Made by a program: the position numbers and the translations under genes
From: CAZOGW01 sp964579415
Lineage (GTDB): Bacteria; Actinomycetota; Acidimicrobiia; Spongiisociales; UBA5794
Direction of reading: 5' to 3'
NCBI GenBank assembly: GCA_964579415.1
Contig: CAZOGW010000010.1
Coordinates: forward strand, 1-44,242
Length of the DNA: 44,242 nt
Notes under the pieces: model-generated
What the model saw: the letters and a program-made list of their open reading frames with translations, nothing else
Database searches by the model: none
What the model was told of the DNA's origin: nothing
In this document: one piece after another, positions 37,663 to 44,242 of the stretch
Position numbering within the stretch: the first letter of the stretch is position 1
Layout: each line of letters opens with the position of its first letter

Positions 37663-38553
37663 CTACATCCAGTCCCTGGGCTTGCCGCGGAGGAGATCGA
37701 GCAACTCTGCTTCGGGCGAGCCGGGAGTGGGGGTGTGGTCGTACTCCCAGCGGGCCCTGGGGGGGAGGGAGGCGAGGATCGACTCGGTGCGGCCGCCGGT
37801 GTCGAGGCCGAAGCGGGTGCCACGGTCGTGGATCAGGTTGAACTCGACGTAGCGACCCCGCCGCAGCTCGTGCCAGGCGACCTCGTGCTCACCGTACGGC
37901 GTCCCGTGGCGGCGCTCCACGATGGGCAGGTAGGCCCCGGCGAGATGGTCACCCAGGTCCTGCTGGAAAGCCCACACCTCGTCGATGCGGTCGGTGAGAT
38001 GGTCGAAGAACAGCCCTCCCACGCCGCGGGCCTCGCCCCGGTGGGGGAGGAAGAAGTACCGGTCGCAAGCGGACTTCCAGCTCGCATGATCGGCGACGGG
38101 ATGCCGGGAGCACACGTCGCGCAGCGTGCCGTGGAAGTGGCGGGCATCATCCTGGTGGAGGTAGTAGGGAGTCAGGTCGGCGCCGCCGCCGAACCAGGTG
38201 GCCCCGTCAGCGGTGCCGATGAGGCGCAGGTTGGCATGGAAGGTGGGGGCGTGCGGGTTGCGGGGGTGGATGATCACGGAGATCCCGGTGGCGTGGAAGT
38301 GTGACGATCCCCGTGCCAGGCGCTCCGCCAGCACTGCAGGTGTCTCGCCATGGACCGAGGACCAGTTGACCGCCGCCTTCTCGATGACGTCGCCGCCGGA
38401 GAGGATGCGGGTGTCGCCGCCCCCTCCGCCGGGCCGCTCCCACAGGTCCGACACGAACCGGCCGCTGCCGTCCAACTCCTCCAAGGCGTCACAGAGTCGC
38501 TGCTGGAGGTCGCGATACCAGGCGGCAACCCGGTCGCGGTCGACCGCGGTCAC
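37663..38553 (-). CDS. hemF: Oxygen-dependent coproporphyrinogen III oxidase
   Basis: Converts coproporphyrinogen III to protoporphyrinogen IX with O2. The 296-residue protein (E. coli HemF is 299) has HFHATGISVIIHPRNPHAP, FHANLRLI, FGGGADLTPYYL, CDRYFFLPHRGEARGVGGLFFDHL, and RRGRYVEFNLIHDRGTRFGL, with its conserved histidines. HemF is typical of proteobacteria, cyanobacteria and eukaryotes and unusual for Actinomycetota. The GTG start overlaps the hemH stop by 4 bases. Confidence 0.96.
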   Translation of the reverse strand: MTAVDRDRVAAWYRDLQQRLCDALEELDGSGRFVSDLWERPGGGGGDTRILSGGDVIEKAAVNWSSVHGETPAVLAERLARGSSHFHATGISVIIHPRNPHAPTFHANLRLIGTADGATWFGGGADLTPYYLHQDDARHFHGTLRDVCSRHPVADHASWKSACDRYFFLPHRGEARGVGGLFFDHLTDRIDEVWAFQQDLGDHLAGAYLPIVERRHGTPYGEHEVAWHELRRGRYVEFNLIHDRGTRFGLDTGGRTESILASLPPRARWEYDHTPTPGSPEAELLDLLRGKPRDWM

Positions 38554-39578
38554 ACCGCGCCGCGGACCAGGTCGGCGACCGCCGAGGCCCAGCGATCGTG
38601 GGCGTTGACACAGGGGACCAGCAGGAAGTCCTCTCCTCCGAGACCGGACCACTGGTTCCGGCCGCGGATACCCAACTCCTCCAGCGTCTCCAGGCAGTCG
38701 GCGGTGAACGCCGGCGAGAGGACGGCGAGCCGCCGCACCCCGCCGGCATGCAGCTTGGGGAGCTCGACGTCCGTGTACGGCTCGATCCACTTCTTGCCCT
38801 TGAGGCGGGACTGGAACGTGGTGGAGAAGGTGCCCCCGTCGAGGCCGATCTCTGCGGCAACCAGGCGGGTGGTGGCGTAGCACTGCGCCCGGTAGCAGTT
38901 GCGGTTGGTCTCCCCGACGGCGTCGGTACAGCCGTCGTCGCATCGTGTTCCCCCGGTGTGGCTCTTGTGGAGCTGTGACTCGGGCACGCCGTGGTAGCTG
39001 AAGAGGACGTGGTCGGCGCCGAAGCCCGCCAGTTCCGGTCCGGCGACGGAGGCCATCGCCTGCACGTAGCCGGGGTCGTCGTAGAAAGCCCCTACGGTGG
39101 TGATGTCGGGCACGTTCCAGCGGCCCGACGCCACTTCGAAGAGCCGGGCGGCCGCCGAGCCTCCGGCCGCCGAGGCGTACTGCGGGAACAGCGGCAGCGC
39201 CACGATCCGCTCGCACCCGGCGGCCACCAGGCTGTCCAGGGCACTCTCGATGGACGGGTTCTTGTAGCGCATACCCACCGCCACGCTGAAGCCCTCGCCG
39301 AGGATGGCGGCGACCTTGGAGGCGAGCTCGTTGGTGTGCGACAGCAGCGGGGAGCCGCTCTCGGTCCAGATCTTCTCGTACTGCTCAGCCGAGCGCCGCG
39401 GTCGGAAGGGGAGGATCACCGCGTTGAGTAGCAGCGTCCGGACCGGGGCCGGCATGTCCATCACCCGGGGGTCGGAGAGGAACTCGCGCAGGTAGCTGCG
39501 AACGTCGGAGGTCGAAGTCGAATCAGGGGTGCCGAGTTGCAGCAACAGCACCCCGACAGCAGGTTTGATGCCGAGCAT
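38550..39578 (-). CDS. hemH: Ferrochelatase with in-line four-cysteine motif
   Basis: Inserts Fe2+ into the porphyrin. The 342-residue protein has VLLLQLGTPDS, YKNPSIES, LPLFPQYASAAGGSA, the catalytic His in SYHGVPE (His196) and YTDVELPKL. Four cysteines in one loop, C-x3-C-x10-C-x4-C (Cys213, 217, 228, 233; RCDDGC ... NCYRAQC), could bind a [2Fe-2S] cluster; mycobacterial enzymes use one Cys here and three at the C-terminus. ATG 39578 is chosen because TACGGT is 8 bases upstream; GTG 39602 would add eight residues. Confidence 0.93.
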   Translation of the reverse strand: MLGIKPAVGVLLLQLGTPDSTSTSDVRSYLREFLSDPRVMDMPAPVRTLLLNAVILPFRPRRSAEQYEKIWTESGSPLLSHTNELASKVAAILGEGFSVAVGMRYKNPSIESALDSLVAAGCERIVALPLFPQYASAAGGSAAARLFEVASGRWNVPDITTVGAFYDDPGYVQAMASVAGPELAGFGADHVLFSYHGVPESQLHKSHTGGTRCDDGCTDAVGETNRNCYRAQCYATTRLVAAEIGLDGGTFSTTFQSRLKGKKWIEPYTDVELPKLHAGGVRRLAVLSPAFTADCLETLEELGIRGRNQWSGLGGEDFLLVPCVNAHDRWASAVADLVRGAV

Positions 39579-39586
39579 GACGGGGG

Positions 39587-39592
39587 ACCGTA
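39587..39592 (-). promoter_or_regulatory. Putative -10 box (TACGGT) of hemH
   Basis: TACGGT on the minus strand is 8 bases before ATG 39578, matching the leaderless pattern. Confidence 0.35.
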
Positions 39593-39628
39593 CCGCGGTC
39601 ACTTTCCAACACCTAGTCGGAAAGGGAG

Positions 39629-39656
39629 CGTACTACGTACTACGTACTACGTAAGA
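39629..39656. repeat. Heptamer array 10 (CGTACTA units)
   Basis: Three CGTACTA units then cgtaaga. It supplies the TAG stop (39647-39649, minus strand) of the small membrane protein gene. The unit is identical to that of array 4, 19 kb away. Confidence 0.92.
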
Positions 39657-39988
39657 AGTGTGGCGAGGTCCATCACCATCAGCACCGTGACCAGCACCGT
39701 CACGATGATGTGCATGGCGATCGCGGGGCGCTTCCAGCGGTGGTTGGAGCGGGCGAAGCGGCGGATGCCCATCACGTTGAACACCAGCGCCACCGCTCCC
39801 ACCACCAGGCCGACGACGGGGGCGGCGGACGTGAAGCCGAAGATGGGGGCGACGAACGGCAGCAGGATGTAGCTGATCGTGCAGCGGATACCCGACACCA
39901 CCATCGCCCAGGTGAAGCCGCGCTCCACCTCCCTGTCGGTGGGGTGCGGCCTGGTGACCGTCGGGGGTGGTGCCAGGCGCTCGCTCAT
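39647..39988 (-). CDS. Small membrane protein with three predicted TM helices
   Basis: A 113-residue protein of unknown family. After a Pro-rich N-terminus (ERLAPPPTVTRPHPTDREVERG) come hydrophobic segments at about 28-50, 52-76 and 90-112, with a basic loop RRFARSNHRWKRP between the last two. The ATG at 39988 is one of several possible starts; a longer frame begins at 40027. It follows the DUF1992 gene on the same strand by 28 bp. The last residue and stop are encoded at the edge of heptamer array 10. Confidence 0.65.
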   Translation of the reverse strand: MSERLAPPPTVTRPHPTDREVERGFTWAMVVSGIRCTISYILLPFVAPIFGFTSAAPVVGLVVGAVALVFNVMGIRRFARSNHRWKRPAIAMHIIVTVLVTVLMVMDLATLLT

Positions 39989-40016
39989 GAGGTCGCCCAG
40001 GGTACATGCCTCGCGA

Positions 40017-40241
40017 TCACAGGGCATCCCCGTCCTGCGGCGCCCGATCCGTGCCCGCCCCTACCCCACCGAGGCGCTCCCGGGCGATCCAGCGCTTCAC
40101 CCACCACATCTCGTCATAGGGGACGCCGGCATCAGGGAGGGGCCGTCCGGTGCCGATGAGACCGTCGAACTCGCCACGCTCCATCGCCTCGCGGATGCGG
40201 CGCTCCGCCACCGATTCCCACCGCTCCCCGTCCATCGCCAT
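40017..40241 (-). CDS. DUF1992 (DnaJ-homologue subfamily C member 28-like) protein
   Basis: A 74-residue protein with the DUF1992 pattern: ERWESVAERRIREAMERGEFDGLIGTGRPLPD and a following MWWVKRWIARERL. The domain is found alone in many actinobacteria and proteobacteria and in eukaryotic DNAJC28; its function is unknown. ATG 40241 is chosen (TACGCT is 8 bases upstream); the ATG two codons later is also possible. Confidence 0.88.
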   Translation of the reverse strand: MAMDGERWESVAERRIREAMERGEFDGLIGTGRPLPDAGVPYDEMWWVKRWIARERLGGVGAGTDRAPQDGDAL

Positions 40242-40249
40242 GAAAGGGG

Positions 40250-40255
40250 AGCGTA
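40250..40255 (-). promoter_or_regulatory. Putative -10 box (TACGCT) of the DUF1992 gene
   Basis: TACGCT on the minus strand, 8 bases before ATG 40241; divergent from TACACT at 40269. Confidence 0.35.
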
Positions 40256-40268
40256 GCCGCGCTCGGGG

Positions 40269-40274
40269 TACACT
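40269..40274 (+). promoter_or_regulatory. Putative -10 box (TACACT) of the Fe-S oxidoreductase gene
   Basis: TACACT is 7 bases before a GTG (40282) that opens an 8-codon frame (MSEPAVRT) ending in TGA at 40306-40308, which overlaps the main ATG (40305). The leader would be about 24 bases with a GAGG-type site. Confidence 0.45.
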
Positions 40275-40304
40275 CGACCCCGTGTCGGAACCCGCGGTGA
40301 GGAC

Positions 40305-42482
40305 ATGAGTGCGCCGGTCGATACCGAACCCGGCGCCGACGAGGCCCCCAGGCGCCGCCTGCCCCGGGCCTCCTCTGTCGTGCTGGCGGCGGGTGTGTTC
40401 ACGGCGGTGGGGACGCTGGTTGCCTGGTGGCTGGGCACGTTCACCGAGAAGCCCGACCGTGCCGTGGGCCGGGTCGTGTTCGGCAACATTCCCTACATCG
40501 TGGTGGCGGCCTTCTACTTCTTCGTCGCCGCCGCTCTGCTGGCCATGTTCGCCCTCTTCGCCCAGCGAGCCGCCAACCTGGCCCGGGGAGCGTGGGAGCA
40601 GCGCCGGGGCCGGCTCAAGGCCCGCCTCCACGAGTTGCGCCGCGGCGTGCAGATGCGCACCCTCATGGAGTCCCCCGCCGCCGGGTTGATGCACTCCGCC
40701 ATCTACTACGGGTTCATCGTCCTCTTCCTGGGGACGGTGACCCTCGAGATCGACAACCTGGTCCCGGCGAGCTTCAAGTTCCTCGAAGGGGACGTGTACC
40801 GCTGGTACTCGGCGATCCTCGACGCGGCCGCACTGGTGTATCTGGCGGGTCTGGCCGCGGCGGCGGTGCGCCGCTACGGGCGGCCTCCATGGCGTATCCG
40901 ATCCAAGACCCGGCCCGAGGACGGGCTCATCCTGCTGACGCTGGCGGCGATCGGCGTCACCGGCCTGCTGGTGGAGGCGGCCCGCATATCCAACGTGGGG
41001 CGCCCCGGCTTCGAGGTGTGGTCGTTCCTCGGCTACCCGCTCAGCTACCTTTTCCCTGCGGGCAGCGCCTCGGGATGGCATCAGGTCTGGTGGGTGGTCC
41101 ACGTCCTCACCTTCGTCGCCTTCCTCTTCGTGTTGCCCACCACCAAGCTGCGCCACATGGTCACCTCCCCGGTGAACATGTACCTGGCTCCCCGGGAGCG
41201 GCCCAAGGGAGCCATGCGGGAGATGCCCAACCTCATGGAGGCCGCCGACATCGAGACGGTCGGCGCCGCGGTGGTTGGCGAGTTCACCTGGAAGCAGCTC
41301 CTCGACACCGATGCCTGCACCATGTGCGGCCGCTGTACCGCGGTGTGCCCCGCCAACACCACCGGCAAGGCGCTCGACCCACGCGAGATCGTCCTCAAGC
41401 TGGGCACGGTGGCGGCGGCGACCGCCGCTTCCCCGCTGGCGCCACCGGTCGGTGTCGACGGGGCCATCACCGTCACGTCCGACAGCGTGTTCGAGCGCAT
41501 CACCGCCGAGGAGTTGTGGGCGTGTACCACATGCCGTGCCTGTGACGAGGCGTGCCCGGTCGACATCGAGATCGTCGACAAGATCCTCGACATGCGCCGC
41601 TACCTGTCGCTGATGGAGTCCGACTTCCCCTCCGAGCTGGGGCGGGCCTACGTGTCGATGGAGAACTCGTCCAACCCGTACGGCGTCGACCAGAGCCGTC
41701 GCGGCGACTGGACAGACGAGCTGGACTTCCCGGTCAAGGTGCTCGGCGACCCCGGCATCGAGGCTGAGTACCTCTACTGGGTGGGATGCGCCGGGTCGTT
41801 CGACGACCGCAACCGCAAGGTCACCATCTCCACCGCCCGGCTGCTGCATCGGGCCGGTGTCGACTTCGCCATCCTCGGCCCCCGCGAGCTGTGTACCGGT
41901 GACCCGGCCCGGCGCACCGGCAACGAGTACGTGTTCCAGGGCCTGGCACTGCAGAACATCGAGACCCTCAACGACCTGGGGATCACCAAGATCATCACCC
42001 AGTGCCCGCACTGCTTCAACACCCTGGGCAACGAGTACCCCCAGTTCGGCGGCGACTACGAGGTCATCCACCACAGTGAGCTGCTGATGAGGTTGGTCGA
42101 GGAGGGGAAGGTCAAGCCGGTGGGCAACGGCGAGAGGATCACCTTCCACGATCCCTGTTACCTGGGCCGCCACAACGACGTGTTCCTGGCGCCCCGCGAC
42201 GTCGTCGACGCCGTCGGCACCCGCGTCGAGATGCCCCGCAACGGCACCAACTCGTTCTGCTGCGGCGCCGGCGGCGGCCGGATGTGGATGGAGGAGCACA
42301 CCGGCAAGAAGGTCAACATCGAGCGCTCTCAGGAGGCCATCGCCACCGGCGCCGACGTCGTCGCCACCGGCTGCCCCTTCTGTTACATCATGATCGACGA
42401 CGGCGTCAAGGAGCTCGGCGCCGGCGACCAGGTCCGTGTCGCCGACATCTCCATCCTGCTGGCGGAGCGCTCGCTCGACTGA
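40305..42482 (+). CDS. EtfD-like membrane Fe-S oxidoreductase (HdrDE-type, ETF:menaquinone oxidoreductase candidate)
   Basis: A 725-residue protein. Six or so TM helices (about 25-290; NarI/HdrE-like, histidines in HSAIYY, WHQVWWVVHVL and LRHMV may bind heme) lead into a cytosolic Fe-S part: two [4Fe-4S] ferredoxin motifs (Cys338/341/344/348; Cys407/410/413/417) and two CCG domains (WVGCAGSFD ... QCPHCFNTL; HDPCYLGRHN ... FCCGAGGG, GCPFCYIM). Mycobacterial Rv0338c, of the same layout, was assigned as EtfD, passing electrons from electron-transfer flavoprotein to menaquinone in fatty acid oxidation. No etfAB is in the window, so the role is by analogy. Confidence 0.87.
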   Translation: MSAPVDTEPGADEAPRRRLPRASSVVLAAGVFTAVGTLVAWWLGTFTEKPDRAVGRVVFGNIPYIVVAAFYFFVAAALLAMFALFAQRAANLARGAWEQRRGRLKARLHELRRGVQMRTLMESPAAGLMHSAIYYGFIVLFLGTVTLEIDNLVPASFKFLEGDVYRWYSAILDAAALVYLAGLAAAAVRRYGRPPWRIRSKTRPEDGLILLTLAAIGVTGLLVEAARISNVGRPGFEVWSFLGYPLSYLFPAGSASGWHQVWWVVHVLTFVAFLFVLPTTKLRHMVTSPVNMYLAPRERPKGAMREMPNLMEAADIETVGAAVVGEFTWKQLLDTDACTMCGRCTAVCPANTTGKALDPREIVLKLGTVAAATAASPLAPPVGVDGAITVTSDSVFERITAEELWACTTCRACDEACPVDIEIVDKILDMRRYLSLMESDFPSELGRAYVSMENSSNPYGVDQSRRGDWTDELDFPVKVLGDPGIEAEYLYWVGCAGSFDDRNRKVTISTARLLHRAGVDFAILGPRELCTGDPARRTGNEYVFQGLALQNIETLNDLGITKIITQCPHCFNTLGNEYPQFGGDYEVIHHSELLMRLVEEGKVKPVGNGERITFHDPCYLGRHNDVFLAPRDVVDAVGTRVEMPRNGTNSFCCGAGGGRMWMEEHTGKKVNIERSQEAIATGADVVATGCPFCYIMIDDGVKELGAGDQVRVADISILLAERSLD

Positions 42483-42535
42483 TCAACTGCCGGCGCGGCA
42501 TGCAACCGTCCTGGCCTGTACCGGGTGGTAGGGGT

Positions 42536-42976
42536 ATGACGGACGCCGCGGTGTGGATCAAGCACAAGGACGATCTCGTCCGTTACGCCACCATCCTGGT
42601 GGGACCGGACCATGCCGAAGACGTGCTGTCCATGGTCGTCGAGCGCATCTTGCGCCGCGGCCGGTCGCTGGCCGATCTCGACGACGCCCGGCCTTACCTG
42701 TTCCGGGCGGTGCTCAACCAGAGCCGCAATGTGTTGCGGGACCGGTCCCGGCCGATGCCGTGGTCCGGCGAAGTCGTCCTGGCGCCGGAGGTGCGACCCG
42801 ACGTGGTATCCGCCGTGGCGGCGCTGCCGCCACAGCAGCGGGCCGCCGTCTACCTGGCGTACTGGCGCGACCTGCCGGTCGCCGAGATCGCCGACCTGAT
42901 GGGGTGCCGGCCCGGCACCGTGAAGCGCTACCTGCACCTTGCCCGTAATCGCCTCAAGGAGACGTTGCAGCGATGA
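42536..42976 (+). CDS. ECF-type sigma-70 factor
   Basis: A 146-residue factor with region 2 (WIKHKDDLVRYATILVGPDHAEDVLSMVVERIL) and region 4 (VSAVAALPPQQRAAVYLAYWRDLPVAEIADLMGCRPGTVKRYLHLARNRLKETL). A likely SigE-family/ECF variant: compact, with region 2.2-like acidic AEDVLSMV and a helix-turn-helix in region 4. The partner gene overlaps its stop by ATGA (42973-42976), which suggests an anti-sigma role. ATG 42536 has a weak GGTAGGGG upstream. Confidence 0.88.
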   Translation: MTDAAVWIKHKDDLVRYATILVGPDHAEDVLSMVVERILRRGRSLADLDDARPYLFRAVLNQSRNVLRDRSRPMPWSGEVVLAPEVRPDVVSAVAALPPQQRAAVYLAYWRDLPVAEIADLMGCRPGTVKRYLHLARNRLKETLQR

Positions 42977-44118
42977 AGACCGATCTGGACAGCCGGGAAC
43001 GAGACGAGTTGAGGCGGGCGCTGGCTGCCATGGAAGACCAGGCGCCCCCTGCCCCCGATCTCGACGTGGTGAGCCTGTCACCGGCGTCGTCGCGGCGCAC
43101 CTCGGCGTGGGTGGCCGCCGCCGCGGTGGCGGTGACGGCTCTCGCCGTCGGCGTGCCGTTGCTGCTGGCGGGCGGGGGGGACCGGCGGGTGGCATCCGCG
43201 CCGGGGGAGGACTGGGACATCCACGTGGTCTTCGACGAGACCTTCGACGTCGACGAGCTGGTGGACGCTGTCACCGCCGTCGACGGCGTCTCCACCGTCG
43301 AGTACGTCCCCGAGGCGGAGCGCGCTCCCGAGCCGGAGGGGACCGTCACCGATCCGACGGGCGCGGTGGCCACCACCGCAGCCGGCAACCCATCCGCCGA
43401 GGACGAAGCTCCTGTCGGCACCCTGCTCATCCGGCTGGGAATGGGCGCCGACGCCGCCGACGTAGCAGCCCACGTCACGGCGCTCCGCCCTGGCCTCCAC
43501 GCCGAGTTCTCGCCAGACGTGGCGGCTCGGGACCTGTCGTTGTGGCTCGCCGCCGCCGAACAGGGAGCCGAGGTCGTGCTCGACGACCCGACGGTCATCC
43601 AACCCGCCCTCGGGCCGGAACCTGCCTTCGACGCCGACGCTCTCGGCACCGAGGTGGTGTTGGAGCGCCCCGGTGATAGGGACGCGCTGCGACGGGAGCT
43701 CCCAGCTGCAAGCAGTAAGGCGTTACCACCGTTGGTCCACATCGGGCGGTTGGCCGAGACGGAGACCCGCCTCGTCGTCTACACCACGGCCGACGGATGG
43801 ACGTGCCGCGCCGAGGTCGACCCCGGCGGGGGGGGCGCCGGATGTGACGTCGGGCTCAACGCCTCCTTTGGCGCCGTCGGCGGCGGTGGTGTGGTCGACG
43901 ACTCCGGTGTCGGTGTCCGTCACGTAGTCGTCCGCGTTCCCGCTGACACAGCTGTCGCCACGCTTTCGATAGACGGTGGCCCGGCACAGTGGCAGCGACC
44001 GGCGGCAGGGCTGGCATTGTTCGCCGACCCGTTGTACGACGGCGAGGACTCCGACACCGTCGTCATCGCCTACGACGCCGCCGGCAATGTCATCGGCTCC
44101 TGGGTGCGGACCGTCTAG
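42973..44118 (+). CDS. Membrane protein coupled to the sigma factor, with FtsX-ectodomain-like region (candidate anti-sigma)
   Basis: A 381-residue single-pass protein: cytosolic N-terminus (1-42, a short helix with ERDELRRALAAMEDQ), TM helix (about 45-66), then an extracytoplasmic part. Residues about 78-115 (DWDIHVVFDETFDVDELVDAVTAVDGVSTVEYVPEAER) resemble the FtsX extracellular domain, which is followed by a Pro/Thr linker and a second copy-like stretch (GTLLIRLGMGADAADVAAHVTALRPG). The C-terminal third has a Cys pair (WTCRAEV, GCDVGL). The 4-base overlap with the sigma gene and the cytosolic N-terminus suit an anti-sigma factor, but no ZAS or RsdA motif is seen. Confidence 0.7.
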   Translation: MKTDLDSRERDELRRALAAMEDQAPPAPDLDVVSLSPASSRRTSAWVAAAAVAVTALAVGVPLLLAGGGDRRVASAPGEDWDIHVVFDETFDVDELVDAVTAVDGVSTVEYVPEAERAPEPEGTVTDPTGAVATTAAGNPSAEDEAPVGTLLIRLGMGADAADVAAHVTALRPGLHAEFSPDVAARDLSLWLAAAEQGAEVVLDDPTVIQPALGPEPAFDADALGTEVVLERPGDRDALRRELPAASSKALPPLVHIGRLAETETRLVVYTTADGWTCRAEVDPGGGGAGCDVGLNASFGAVGGGGVVDDSGVGVRHVVVRVPADTAVATLSIDGGPAQWQRPAAGLALFADPLYDGEDSDTVVIAYDAAGNVIGSWVRTV

Positions 44119-44130
44119 CCGGACTCTCGT

Positions 44131-44242
44131 CCTCCCCCGCCGCTGCGGCGGGTTTTCATCCTCCCCCGCCGCTGCGGCGGCGGCCCGTTTCGTCCTCCCC
44201 CGCCGCTGCGGCGGCGGCCCGGTTTCGTCCTCCCCCGCCGCT
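44131..44242 (+). repeat. Tandem hairpin repeats at the window edge (CCTCCCCCGCCGCT units)
   Basis: The 14-base CCTCCCCCGCCGCT recurs at 44131, 44160, 44194 and 44229 (spacing 29, 34, 35), each but the last (cut by the window end) followed by GCGGCGG, so each can fold into CCGCC-GCTGC-GGCGG. The array continues past the end of the window. Confidence 0.9.
44136..44156 (+). terminator. Rho-independent terminator of the sigma-factor operon
   Basis: CCCGCC (44136-44141), loop GCTGC, GGCGGG (44147-44152) then TTTT. It is the first and only unit of the repeat with four T after the stem, 17 bases after the stop. Confidence 0.75.

Noticed and set aside
40242..42299. A 760-residue frame on the minus strand over the Fe-S oxidoreductase gene
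   Set aside because: Only its last 74 residues (DUF1992) look like protein; the rest mirrors the codon pattern of the clear plus-strand gene.
1..44242. tRNA or rRNA genes
   Set aside because: I found no cloverleaf-like segment or rRNA signature in the intergenic regions, which are mostly under 150 bp.

Overview
The window is 44 kb of GC-rich, densely packed bacterial DNA. GTG and TTG starts are common, 4-base ATGA/GTGA gene overlaps are frequent, and many genes seem to be transcribed without a leader. The gene content points to Actinomycetota, perhaps a deep or uncultured lineage: PspA with a membrane partner, a GerMN lipoprotein-like protein, a DDN/F420-type flavoprotein, an EtfD-like Fe-S oxidoreductase, a CGNR/ABATE regulator and a HemA-C-D-B-L-E-Y cluster. 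The exact group cannot be fixed from the sequence alone. A run of exactly 100 N (1942-2041) shows this is a draft or metagenome scaffold.

Layout. 1-2107: the 3' end of groL with a strong terminator, an unknown two-TM coiled protein, and a tandem array of a 49-bp palindrome-like repeat (period 61) that contains the assembly gap. 2108-6733: GerMN protein, GNAT, Nudix CoA pyrophosphatase-like, DDN-like, then DAHP synthase and prephenate dehydrogenase (aromatic amino acids). 6836-10890: a small accessory island with a truncated Uma2-type gene, a VapBC pair, and a translationally coupled pair of a RecQ helicase fused to a ComF-like phosphoribosyltransferase and a divergent DprA. 10896-20192: membrane protein, M20 amidohydrolase, YbdK-type glutamate-cysteine ligase, NAD synthetase with a class IV aminotransferase, lipoprotein, P-loop protein and MgtE. 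20193-20510: a divergent intergenic region made of a chain of hairpins. 20511-30190: thioredoxin-like ferredoxin, two alpha/beta hydrolases (one MenH-like), YibE/F, proC and proline dehydrogenase, PfkB kinase, a small zinc-ribbon protein, CGNR protein, and a PspA envelope-stress pair. 30264-39578: all nine enzymes from glutamyl-tRNA to protoheme on one strand (hemH-hemF, then hemA-C-D-B-L-E-Y). 39647-44118: small proteins, EtfD-like oxidoreductase, and a sigma factor with a membrane partner.

Three things stand out. First, the RecQ-PRTase/DprA pair joins three domain types linked to DNA uptake and repair and looks like a nucleic-acid processing or defence module. Second, at least ten intergenic arrays of period-7 repeats of the form TACNNNN sit at gene boundaries and in several cases supply stop codons or coding sequence; a separate 49-bp repeat is tandem at one place and solitary and inverted 28 kb away. 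Third, the heme cluster pairs actinobacterial gene order with HemF and a ferrochelatase that has an in-line four-cysteine motif, with no HemQ in the window, which suggests the protoporphyrin route rather than the coproporphyrin route usual in Actinomycetota.
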